Shown piece after piece: positions 15,701 to 22,148 of a stretch of DNA of 22,156 bases. Source of the stretch: Hallerella sp964501065. GTDB lineage: Bacteria; Fibrobacterota; Fibrobacteria; Fibrobacterales; Fibrobacteraceae. Position numbers and translations under genes: made by a program. The notes beneath the pieces were generated by a model that was given only the letters and a program-made list of their open reading frames with translations, was not told the origin of the DNA and ran no database searches. The stretch is from contig CAZCRF010000042.1 in assembly GCA_964501065.1 (NCBI GenBank), positions 1 through 22,156 on the forward strand. The letters run 5' to 3'. Numbering within the stretch: position 1 is the stretch's first letter; the number at the start of each line of letters is the position of its first letter.

Positions 15701-16108
15701 CCGCCGCAGCGGACGAATCAGATCTTCACTCCGAAACGTGTGGTGAAGGATATGGTTGACAGGCTTGAGAAAGAAAATCCCGGCTGCTTCGATGATCCGG
15801 ACGCGACGTTTGCCGACCTCTATATGAAATCCGGCATGTACATAACAGAAATCGTCACGAGGGTTTATCAAAGCAAGCGGATGAAGGCTCTCTTCCCGGA
15901 CGATTCGGAAAGGCTGAATCATATCTTTGCAGAGCAGGTCTATGGATGCGCTCCAACGGAGATTATTTACCGGATCTGCCTGCGTTACATCCTCGGATTT
16001 AATGACGAGATTCACATTGAGAAGAACAATATCAAACTCTGCGACACGCTCCAGTTTGCGAAAGACGGGAAGCTGGAAGAGGAGCTTGAAAGGATTTTCG
16101 GTCTGTAA
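12707..16108 (+). CDS. Restriction subunit: GIY-YIG-like nuclease, DEAH helicase and methylase amino-half fusion
   Basis: A 1133-residue fusion. Residues 15-100 form a T5orf172/GIY-YIG-like nuclease (CYAYTTPG, then GWTKIGFTERDVETRI with Arg43, and EWFQIEP with Glu94). A superfamily 2 helicase follows: KPRFGKT Walker A (158-164), IIDEAHEG (DEAH 281-284), LSGTP near 312 and an arginine-finger segment QAAFRAQNP near 530. A long charged, probably coiled region runs through about 770-880 (many KK/EE heptads). The carboxy part is again methylase-like: FTP at 1007-1009, ADLYMKSGMYITEI (Asp1037, motif-I position, degenerate from DPxxxSGxFL) and LCDTLQF (Asp1113), ending without NPPY. This is the likely translocating restriction subunit. 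AAAGGAGA at 12691-12698, eight bases before the ATG, fixes the start, which directly follows the TAA of the previous gene. Confidence 0.85.
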   Translation: MSAIKINTATKVTPQCYAYTTPGVPKHNGWTKIGFTERDVETRINEQTHTVGVDHKTWWHMRAAYMTEPYGSFTDKDFHAYLKKLGISREVGTEWFQIEPNTAKGDFIDFTQNHGVVSADDADAVIPYKLRDEQNDAVQHTYDYFKSHEKGEFLWNCKPRFGKTLSAYDLCSRLDVTNVLIVTNRPAIANSWYQDYETFFGPQSGYLFVSNVDGIKDRKYVLSRQEYLDKLQELGVGKVKGCIEFVSLQDLKGSIYFGGRYDKLSEVSAEKGLTWDILIIDEAHEGVDTYKTDTAFNHIRRKYTLHLSGTPFKALANDKFPEKAIYNWTYADEQKKKRDWDDSSEIENPYENLPRLSLFTYQMSDIIRDKVKQGIELADNDVEEYAFDLNEFFKTNESGRFLHDADVDKFLDALTTQDKFPFSTPELRDELKHTFWLLNRVASARALAKKLGLHPVFKDYEVILAAGDGKLDDDDENEKSFDKVTKAIQTHDKTITLSVGQLTTGVTIPEWTAVLMLSNMASPALYMQAAFRAQNPCLFHDAQGNSYRKKNAYVFDFDPARTLTIFEKFANDLIPETSGDKGDFDQRKAHVRELLNFFPVYGEDDNGSMIELDAESVLTIPRHIHAKEVVERGFMSNFLFANISGIFGAPKEIIDIINNMQAIEEPGKLSPTGIDEHTADGLDLNDEGKVEIPHEQVIGTASELFGDKVYSDVHEQLKQAVAGITEEHAKNPDPKKDELAALREKFSKPIADTLMETARQQYGRDLKKSTQNQLERKIQETTDTVVSREYGDYTIRDHQLEKERDDRIAEAQKSGASMTEITRLDDEYTKRRLEGYQQMVDNIHKKLNSEETVKKAAETIVETVETEKLNREKDSIEGSVRDHLRGFSRTIPAFLMAYGDESTTLANFDALVPAEVFWEVTVNPQNGVGVTLDQFRMLRDGGDYDTTDENGNPVKKHFDGHLFDEVVFNDAVQEFMKKRLELADYFTGEHEDDIFTYIPPQRTNQIFTPKRVVKDMVDRLEKENPGCFDDPDATFADLYMKSGMYITEIVTRVYQSKRMKALFPDDSERLNHIFAEQVYGCAPTEIIYRICLRYILGFNDEIHIEKNNIKLCDTLQFAKDGKLEEELERIFGL

Positions 16109-16146
16109 AAAGTACGTGCGGACGTGAAAGGCTGCGCAAATTATCA

Positions 16147-16200
16147 TCGCCAAGTAAATCCGACATTGGCCGAAAGTGTGATTGATTCTCGCCAAGTAAA
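16147..16200 (+). repeat. 12-bp direct repeat upstream of the mrr remnant
   Basis: TCGCCAAGTAAA occurs at 16147-16158 and 16189-16200, start to start 42 bp, in the gap between the island and the mrr remnant. It could be an operator pair or chance; no promoter is clear here. Confidence 0.5.
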
Positions 16201-16216
16201 CTTCGCGAGGATGAAA

Positions 16217-16570
16217 ATGATTCCAGATTGCCAGACGTGCATGCTTCCACTTTTAAAATTCATGTCGGACGGAAAAGCGCATAAATTTTCAGAGGCGGTT
16301 GAAGTTCTTTCCGACGAGTTCAACGAAGCTCTTCAACAAGCACAATTCCAAAAACTCAAATGATTCATCCTCGCAAAATGAAAAGCTTGCTGAAAGCGAA
16401 GTACGCCGGACGATTTGCTAACGGCGGTTCTAAAATGCTCGCCTCAGTTTTTTGAGAATCTTGTGGTTGACTTGCTCGTTCACATGGGCTACGGCGGAAA
16501 CTTCGAGGAGGCGGCGGAAGTCGTCGGAAAAAGCGGTGACGAGGGAAAAGGTGCAGAATCCGCTCGCTAA
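16217..16570 (+). pseudogene. mrr: Decayed mrr restriction endonuclease gene
   Basis: Two pieces of an Mrr-type protein (Mrr cuts foreign methylated DNA) survive. Piece 1, 16217-16363, reads MIPDCQTCMLPLLKFMSDGK..., then EAVEVLSDEF: this is the Mrr amino-terminal winged-helix domain, stopped early by TGA after 48 residues. Piece 2, in another frame from about 16403 to the TAA at 16568-16570, reads TPDDLL...LKCSPQFFENLVVDLLVHMGYGG...EEAAEVVGKSGDEG, the start of the PD-(D/E)XK nuclease domain, then runs out as KGAESAR. The middle is missing, and so is everything after GKSGDEG, including the catalytic Asp and the ExK of the nuclease, so it cannot be active. GAGG at 16207-16210 is a relict ribosome site for ATG 16217 (an ATG at 16211 is also in frame). 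It ends 11 bp before the convergent helicase gene. Confidence 0.85.
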
Positions 16571-16581
16571 AGTGACTGCCC

Positions 16582-19500
16582 TCACCCTTTCCCGAGGGTG
16601 AACACTTCGCGGAGTTCTTCGTCGGAGAGCCTTGCAATCCAGTTCTCCCCGGTGGCGACGGTCATTTCCGAAATCTTCTTCTTGCTTTCGATGATGTCGT
16701 TGATTTTTTCTTCGAACGAGTCCTTTGTAATCAGACGATGCACGACGACGCGGCGGCTTTGTCCGATTCGGTAAGCGCGGTCTGTCGCCTGGGATTCCAC
16801 GGCGGGGTTCCACCACAAATCGTAATGCACCACCTGGGAGGCGGACGTCAAATTCAACCCCGTTCCGCCGGCTTTCAACGAAAGGATCAAGATGCGCTTC
16901 TCCGGAATGTTTTCGAATTCGGACACGACCTTTTCCCTGTTCGAAAGGCTCATCCCGCCGTGGTAAAACAGGACGGGGACTTTGAATTTGTCTTGAATGA
17001 CTTTTTCCAAGATTTCGCCCATTGCCGTGAACTGCGTAAAGACCAGCGTTTTTTCGTCCGTGTCCAAAATGGATTCCAGAATGTCGAGGAAAAGTTCCAT
17101 CTTGCCGGAACGCTCGGCGGCGACGTGACCGTCTTTCAAGTATTGCGCCGGGTGATTGCAAATCTGTTTGAGCGCGACAATCGCTCGGAGAACCACTCCG
17201 CTGCGTTCGAAGTTCTCGGCGGAATCCTCCTTGTCGAATGTCCCGATTTTTTGCATCATCGAGTTGAAGACTTCATTGTAGAGCGTCTCTTGCTCCGAAG
17301 AAAGTGCCGCCCACTCGTCCTGTTCCAGTTTTTCCGGGAGATCCGCGATGATGGATTTGTCCGTTTTGAGACGCCTGAGCAAGAATGGCGCTGTGACTTT
17401 TCGGAAGAGTTCCGCCCGGTGCTTGTTGCCGCGGTCTTGGATGGGCTTTTCAAACTCCTCGCGGAACGCCTTTGCCCCACCGAAGAATCCCCGATTGCAA
17501 AAGTCCATGATGCTCCAGAATTCCATCAGGCGATTTTCGACGGGAGTCCCGCTCATCGCAATCTTGATGTGTGCCGACACGGCTCGGACCGCGCGGCTCT
17601 GCGATGTCCCGGCGTTCTTGATGTTCTGCGCTTCGTCGATGATGGCGACTTGCCAATCCGCCTTGGAAAAGAGTTCCCGGTCTGAACGCAAAACGCCATA
17701 AGTCGTGATGAAAATGTCTGCGGCCGCATTTTCGAATCGACGGGATTGCCCGTGATAAATGTGGAATCGAAGTTCCGGGGCGAATTTGGAAAGTTCCCTT
17801 TTCCAGTTTTGCAGAAGCCCCGTGGGGACGATGATCAAGGCTTTGCGCTCTTCGAATGCCCCCTCGTTTTTCATTTGTTGCAAGAGGGTGATCACTTGGA
17901 GTGTCTTTCCTAGCCCCATGTCGTCCGCTAAAATGCTCCCGAATCCGAGACGCGAGTTCCCGAGCATCCACGAAAAGCCTCGCCATTGGTAGGGGCGCAG
18001 GGTCGCGTGAATCTGCGGCGGCGTGGGAACGTCGTTCTCCGCTTGGAGTTTTCGAATCTCCGACAAGGCTTCCGGGGCGATTTGCACGGAAAGCCCTTCG
18101 AATTCCCCGGCGAGGGCGATTTGCAAGACCTTTATCGCCGGGACCTTGAAACGGTCGCGCAGTCCGGCCTTCAAACGTTCCACGTCGCTTCCGGTGACAT
18201 AAAAGTATTGCCCTTCAAAATAGAGCAAATCTTTCGATTCCTCGTAGAGTTTGAGGAATTGCTTCCCGTCCATCGACTTTTCGCCGATGGAAACGGACCA
18301 GTTCAGCTGCAAGAGATTTTCGAGTCGGCAAAATCCCGCCCGAACTTTTTCTTCGGAGCGGACGATTTGCGGCTGCGGAATTCCCCGGACGACGCGGTCG
18401 ATTCCCGGCGGCAAGTCAAGCTCCACGCCCAATGCGCGGAACAGGGGGACGGATTCGTTCAAGAATCGGATTAAACTTTCCCCGGAAAGGTGGATGTTGT
18501 CGTGGGCTTTTCCCGAAATGTATTCCGCGTATCCCGGCAGGTATTCGCAGAGCGGCAGGGAATCTTGCAAGATGCGTCCGCGCCTTTCTTTGGGAAAGTC
18601 CCATTTCCAAAGCTGCGAATAGGGGGAAACTTCCCCCGTTTCGCGGTCTGCGAAGTCCAAGTCCACGTCGACTTTTCCGAATCCCGCGTCTGCGCCGTTC
18701 ACGATTGCCGCATACCGGGCCTTAAAAAGCTCGTAGCCGGAAAGCCATTTCCGGATTTCCGAAATTCCGTCGAAAGTCCTGTCGGAGACTTCCAGCGTCG
18801 CTTTTCCGAAAAAGGCGTATAGGCGGTCGTCCTTGAACTTCCGGTCCGAGCTTCGCCGCATATAGGTCGAAAGAATCGCGACCAGTAGGACTTCCGCCGA
18901 GTTTTGAACCATTTTCCCGGGGAATTCGAGTTCGCTCCGGACGAATTTGGCGGGGAGAATCCTTTGCAAGCGCTCGGCAGCCTTCCTGACTTCTGCCATT
19001 GAAAACAGCGGCAGCCAAAAGAATTGCGCCGTTTTTTCGCCCGTCAAAAAGAGCTTTGGATAAACCGCACCCCGGTTCAGAATTTCCCCGGCGGTCTTCT
19101 GCGCATAGGACAAGAGCCTTGCCGAGGCGTCCGCCTTCGACATTCCCGTCGGGCTTTCCACGGAAACGGCGTCGAGCGCCCATTCGAGAGGGGCTTTCCC
19201 GAATGTCCAACGGTTCTCGCCCATGTAACGGACGTCCCCTTTCACGGAAAGATCCACCGAATTTTCCGGGTAGCGTTCAAAATTGTCACTGCAGATTGCT
19301 TTCAAGGTGTCGCGGAAATCGTCTACGAATTCTGCGGAGAACACGGCGTTCGCGTACACTGCGCCGCGGAGGGCTTTTCGGACATCGGGGATTCCCGTTT
19401 CTTCGAACTCCGGGACGTCGGGAATTTCTTCCGAGCCGTTCCGGGGGACCAGGGCGAAATAGCTCCCGAACGCGGGGATGGATTCGGCTTCGTCCGGGAT

Positions 19501-20010
19501 TTCCCCCTCCCATTCCGCTTCCGCGCTTTGCTTTGCCAGCACGGCCATGTCCAGTCCGCGCAAGCTGAACAGCAGAAAGGGATTCTTGTCGATTTTTTTC
19601 CCGAGTCCCGCCAAGGCGGCGTAAGTGTGCTTGCACATTCCACGCATGCCGCAGCTGCACTTGACGGAGAACTTCACTCCCGCTCCGGGAAAGAGCTTCA
19701 TTCCGTTGTTCACGGCCAATTCTAAAGCTTCGTCCGGTTCCAAATGGTGCGCGAGGGAGTTCGATAATTCCGGAAGCCTCTTCAGGGCGGTGAGCATGTT
19801 CGCCTCTTCTTCTTCCGAAAAACGGGAAAATAGCAGGACGACCTTTTGCGTGTTCCACGAATCTCCCACGATGCGGGCGTTCACCGTTCGACCCGAAATT
19901 TGCACGTCGGCGGCCCGGGCGGCAGAACGCAGATAAGCGGGGAATCCGCCTTCGAGGCTTTCCCGCCACTTGTCTCCCCAAGGATTTTTCTTTGCCGAGT
20001 CCGACGCCAT
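16582..20010 (-). CDS. SWIM zinc-finger SNF2-family helicase
   Basis: A 1142-residue Swi2/Snf2 ATPase. Near residues 105-135 is a SWIM zinc finger (CSCGMRGMCKHTYAAL, pattern CxC...CxH). A long middle region has no recognised motif. The motor follows in the last 500 residues: LRPYQWRGFSWML (Q-motif-like), DDMGLGKTLQVI (motif I), IIDEAQNIKN (DEAQ box), AMSGTPVENRL (motif III), LSLKAGGTGLNLT (motif V) and ATDRAYRIGQSRRV (motif VI). Such proteins translocate on duplex DNA and strip or remodel bound proteins; the bacterial SWIM-SNF2 group is not functionally defined. ATG 20010 is preferred to an in-frame TTG at 20019. It is the last gene of a minus-strand unit, 18 bp after the zinc-ribbon gene, and is host-like in codon use, unlike the neighbouring island. 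An intact motor is expected. Confidence 0.92.
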   Translation of the reverse strand: MASDSAKKNPWGDKWRESLEGGFPAYLRSAARAADVQISGRTVNARIVGDSWNTQKVVLLFSRFSEEEEANMLTALKRLPELSNSLAHHLEPDEALELAVNNGMKLFPGAGVKFSVKCSCGMRGMCKHTYAALAGLGKKIDKNPFLLFSLRGLDMAVLAKQSAEAEWEGEIPDEAESIPAFGSYFALVPRNGSEEIPDVPEFEETGIPDVRKALRGAVYANAVFSAEFVDDFRDTLKAICSDNFERYPENSVDLSVKGDVRYMGENRWTFGKAPLEWALDAVSVESPTGMSKADASARLLSYAQKTAGEILNRGAVYPKLFLTGEKTAQFFWLPLFSMAEVRKAAERLQRILPAKFVRSELEFPGKMVQNSAEVLLVAILSTYMRRSSDRKFKDDRLYAFFGKATLEVSDRTFDGISEIRKWLSGYELFKARYAAIVNGADAGFGKVDVDLDFADRETGEVSPYSQLWKWDFPKERRGRILQDSLPLCEYLPGYAEYISGKAHDNIHLSGESLIRFLNESVPLFRALGVELDLPPGIDRVVRGIPQPQIVRSEEKVRAGFCRLENLLQLNWSVSIGEKSMDGKQFLKLYEESKDLLYFEGQYFYVTGSDVERLKAGLRDRFKVPAIKVLQIALAGEFEGLSVQIAPEALSEIRKLQAENDVPTPPQIHATLRPYQWRGFSWMLGNSRLGFGSILADDMGLGKTLQVITLLQQMKNEGAFEERKALIIVPTGLLQNWKRELSKFAPELRFHIYHGQSRRFENAAADIFITTYGVLRSDRELFSKADWQVAIIDEAQNIKNAGTSQSRAVRAVSAHIKIAMSGTPVENRLMEFWSIMDFCNRGFFGGAKAFREEFEKPIQDRGNKHRAELFRKVTAPFLLRRLKTDKSIIADLPEKLEQDEWAALSSEQETLYNEVFNSMMQKIGTFDKEDSAENFERSGVVLRAIVALKQICNHPAQYLKDGHVAAERSGKMELFLDILESILDTDEKTLVFTQFTAMGEILEKVIQDKFKVPVLFYHGGMSLSNREKVVSEFENIPEKRILILSLKAGGTGLNLTSASQVVHYDLWWNPAVESQATDRAYRIGQSRRVVVHRLITKDSFEEKINDIIESKKKISEMTVATGENWIARLSDEELREVFTLGKG

Positions 20011-20028
20011 CGCCGTCAAATGGGCGTT

Positions 20029-20400
20029 CTAGCCCATCCTTTCGATGAATTCGGAGACATCCTTGCAGGTTTCCAAGTCGATTCGCAGATTGTCGATTTC
20101 TTCTTTCGTGATTTGCCCTTCCGAATTCGTTTGAATCGGTTTCTTATGGCCATTTCCCGCGAGGTTCGCCATTTCTTCCCGGACTTCCGTGCATTCCTGC
20201 AAAGCTTCGACGACCTTCGTCAGTTTCTTTTTCAAGGTGTGGAATTCTTCCCGGTCCAGTTCAAAGACTTCGCCGTCCATGCAGAACAGGGGAGACTTGC
20301 AACGCCCGCAGACACAGACGACCAAGGAGCTTTTCCGACCGTGCAAGGAGACGTCCATCTCGTTCCCGCAATGGGGGCATTTGATATGCATTTCTTCCAT
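20029..20400 (-). CDS. Small zinc-ribbon protein with coiled coil
   Basis: A 123-residue protein of unknown function. CPHC at 8-11 and CVCGRC at 29-34 make a four-Cys zinc ribbon, with one more Cys at 40. Residues 45-80 (ELDREEFHTLKKKLTKVVEA...) are strongly charged and heptad-like, probably a coiled coil. The end (EEIDNLRIDLETCKDVSEFI) is also helical. ATG 20400 starts just before MHIKCPHC; the frame stays open far upstream, but only through the antisense of the exporter gene, so the long version is not credible. It lies 5 bp after the exporter stop and 18 bp before the SNF2 start, so it is co-transcribed with both. A nucleic-acid or protein-binding adaptor of the SNF2 protein is possible but only by proximity. 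Confidence 0.75.
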   Translation of the reverse strand: MEEMHIKCPHCGNEMDVSLHGRKSSLVVCVCGRCKSPLFCMDGEVFELDREEFHTLKKKLTKVVEALQECTEVREEMANLAGNGHKKPIQTNSEGQITKEEIDNLRIDLETCKDVSEFIERMG

Positions 20401-20405
20401 AGACT

Positions 20406-21626
20406 TCAATCTACTTTTTTCGGGGAAAGTTCGGCATCCCGTTTGGGGAAATGGGCGGAAACTGCCGCCCACACGGATACAAGCACCAGGAGGGAGCCGG
20501 CGAAGATGGCCGCCCCCGCAGTCTTGAATGTGTCCCCGATGCCGACCAGGGGCGAAGCGACGCTCCCCATGGCGAATCCCAAAGCGCCCATCAGCGCGGA
20601 AGCCGTCCCCCCGTTCGCCCGTTCCGTGCGAAGAGTCTGGGCAGTGACGGGAGGCTGCATCATGCCGAACGAAAACAGCATCGTCGAAAGGGAGGCTTCC
20701 AAGAGCAGCGGCGAGGCTTTCACGCACAACAGGCAGAGCACGGCTACCGAAGCGGCGGTCATCAAGAACGCTCCGCATTTCAGTGCGCCGAAGTCGTCCC
20801 GGAATTTTCCGGAAAGTGCGCTGCCGACGCCAATCGCAAGTGCGTTGATGGCGAAGAAGAGGCTGAACTTGACGGGGGAAAATCCATAGCCCACTTGGAA
20901 AATGAACGGGGAAGCCGAAATGTAGGAGAAGAGTACGAATTGCGAGAGCATATAGGGGAGCAGGAATCGCAGATATTCCCCGTTTTGCAGCACTTTCCCG
21001 TAAAGGGTGAAGGTCGAAAACAGAGGCTTTGGGGAGCGGCGGCGCTGTGAAAGGGTTTCCGTGAAGAAAAATGCCAGAATCAACAGGGCGATATCGATCC
21101 CCATCAAGGCGACAAAGATTCCCTTCCAACTGGTGAATTTGAGGAAGATTCCGCCGAGCACGGGGGCGGTCACCGGAGCGATGCCGTTGACTGCGCTCAC
21201 CAGGGCGAGAAAGCGGGACAAAAGCCTTCCGCGGAATGAGTCCGTCGTCACTGAACGGGCAATGACAAGCCCTCCCGCAGCGGCCATTCCCTGAAACAGT
21301 CGGGAAAGGTTGAACGCGTGGATGCTCGGAGCGCAAAGGCACAAGACCGTCGTCAAAAGAAAGGCGGCCAAGGCGAACATCAAAAGAGGCTTTCGCCCGT
21401 ACTTGTCGCTGACGGGCCCGATGACAATTTGCCCCAGGGCAAGCCCTAGCATGCTCATCGTCAAGCTCATTTGCACGGTGGAAGGACTTGTGGAAAAGTA
21501 TTCTGCAAGGAATGGGAGCGACGGCAGGTAGAAATCGGTGACAAACGGGGCAAATCCCGTCAGCATCCCGAGCATTACGGCTAAATAAACATAGCCATTC
21601 GGATATTTTTTATTTGGATTGGTCAT
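20406..21626 (-). CDS. Bcr/CflA-type drug efflux transporter (MFS)
   Basis: A 406-residue inner-membrane proton antiporter with twelve hydrophobic spans, typical size for Bcr/CflA (12-TM DHA1) exporters, which expel bicyclomycin, chloramphenicol, sulfonamides or cysteine depending on member. Landmarks are FVTDFYLPSLPFLAEYF in TM1, QMSLTMSMLGLALGQIVIGP in TM2, the MFS motif A GPVSDKYGRKPLL, LSRLFQGMAAAGGLVIARSV in TM4, and the antiporter motif C region APVTAPVLGGIF in TM5. ATG 21626 is the natural start just before the first helix (MTNPNKKYPNG); the ribosome site is weak. It is the first gene of the minus-strand unit, and no clear promoter was found in the 95 bp before it. Substrate is not predictable from sequence. 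Confidence 0.92.
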   Translation of the reverse strand: MTNPNKKYPNGYVYLAVMLGMLTGFAPFVTDFYLPSLPFLAEYFSTSPSTVQMSLTMSMLGLALGQIVIGPVSDKYGRKPLLMFALAAFLLTTVLCLCAPSIHAFNLSRLFQGMAAAGGLVIARSVTTDSFRGRLLSRFLALVSAVNGIAPVTAPVLGGIFLKFTSWKGIFVALMGIDIALLILAFFFTETLSQRRRSPKPLFSTFTLYGKVLQNGEYLRFLLPYMLSQFVLFSYISASPFIFQVGYGFSPVKFSLFFAINALAIGVGSALSGKFRDDFGALKCGAFLMTAASVAVLCLLCVKASPLLLEASLSTMLFSFGMMQPPVTAQTLRTERANGGTASALMGALGFAMGSVASPLVGIGDTFKTAGAAIFAGSLLVLVSVWAAVSAHFPKRDAELSPKKVD

Positions 21627-21724
21627 GCGTGGTGATGGTGGGTGTTTCGCACGGCAATTTAGAAAAAGTTGGGGAATCAGGGGTTGATGGGCTGTGTCAG
21701 GGATTAGTGGATAGTGGATAGTGG
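21627..21724. other. Intergenic DNA with GGATAGT microrepeats
   Basis: No gene is seen. Positions 21699-21730 hold short near-copies (GGATTAGT, GGATAGT, GGATAGT, GGTTAGT), a slippage-type microrepeat. The rest is upstream DNA of the exporter gene without a recognisable promoter. Confidence 0.6.
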
Positions 21725-21777
21725 TTAGTGAAAGTGAGGCTTACGCAATGGGAAGAGCGTCAAAGCGAACCGCGCGG
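21725..21777 (+). repeat. 53-bp imperfect direct repeat, left copy
   Basis: It begins TTAGTGAAAGTGAGGCTTA and is matched along its length by 21928-21980 (TTAGTGAAAGCGAGGTTTA...), with identical spacing and scattered substitutions. It brackets the 41-bp tandem array. Confidence 0.75.
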
Positions 21778-21781
21778 ATTT

Positions 21782-21921
21782 CGGCGGCGAATGCTTTCAA
21801 AGGCGAGCTTCCACGACGACTGCGGCGGTAAATGCCTCCAAAGGCAATGCTCCACGACGACTGCGTCGGTGAAATCCTCCAAAGGCAATGCTCCACGACG
21901 AATGCAGCGGCGAATTTCCGC
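21782..21921 (+). repeat. 41-bp tandem repeat, three copies plus a partial
   Basis: Copies start at 21782, 21823 and 21864, with a partial at 21905. Each runs CGGCGG-AAT-CC-TCCAAAGGCAATGCTCCACGACGACTG with few changes; copies 2 and 3 are the closest (CTCCAAAGGCAATGCTCCACG identical at that block). The unit is not a multiple of three and there are no unique spacers, so it is neither a coding repeat nor a CRISPR. Confidence 0.9.
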
Positions 21922-21927
21922 TTGAGA

Positions 21928-21980
21928 TTAGTGAAAGCGAGGTTTATGCAATGGGGATGGCGCCAAAACGAGCCGTGCGA
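21928..21980 (+). repeat. 53-bp imperfect direct repeat, right copy
   Basis: This is the partner of 21725-21777. It ends AACGAGCCGTGCGA where the left copy has AGCGAACCGCGCGGA. Confidence 0.75.
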
Positions 21981-22119
21981 AAATAGAACTTAGAGCTTAG
22001 TTTGGAGAACTTAGTTGACCGTAAACCGCCCAGCGCAGAGGACACAGCTTTGTGAACGTCAGCCGCCCGTGCCACGGAAAAACCATCTTCGTTAAACCTA
22101 GGCGTGGCCTTAGGCTCGT
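21981..22119. other. Intergenic DNA, no gene recognised
   Basis: GAACTTAG occurs twice (near 21986 and 22007). The rest is GC-rich, with no start codon plus ribosome site and no RNA-gene signature that I recognise. It may be the edge of a dispersed element or the upstream region of a gene beyond the window. Confidence 0.4.
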
Positions 22120-22148
22120 TGTTCTAAGCCGCTGAAGCGGCAAGAACA
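22120..22148. other. Strong hairpin at window end
   Basis: TGTTCT (22120-22125) pairs with AGAACA (22143-22148), and inside it GCCGC (22128-22132) pairs with GCGGC (22137-22141) around a TGAA tetraloop; only a small AA/A bulge separates the stems. No T-run follows on either strand within view, so it is not a standard terminator. Confidence 0.7.

Noticed and set aside
9533..16108. A known named defence system such as BREX, DISARM or a classic type I system
   Set aside because: No PglX/PglZ, DrmA/B, HsdR/HsdM/HsdS set or similar signature combination is present; the gene set is better described by its own domains.
16124..16210. Start of the mrr remnant at 16124
   Set aside because: The added residues are unlike Mrr, whose conserved domain begins at MIPDCQ; the relict ribosome site also fits ATG 16217.
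20401..21342. Long upstream extension of the zinc-ribbon gene
   Set aside because: The extension runs antisense-frame through the exporter gene; the real start MEEMHIKCPHC at 20400 fits a compact domain and operon spacing.
21782..21921. CRISPR array
   Set aside because: The units are contiguous, with no unique spacers and no cas gene nearby.
21728..21925. 65-codon open frame over the tandem repeats
   Set aside because: The 41-bp unit shifts frame with each copy, so the protein has no repeat, and no ribosome site precedes it.
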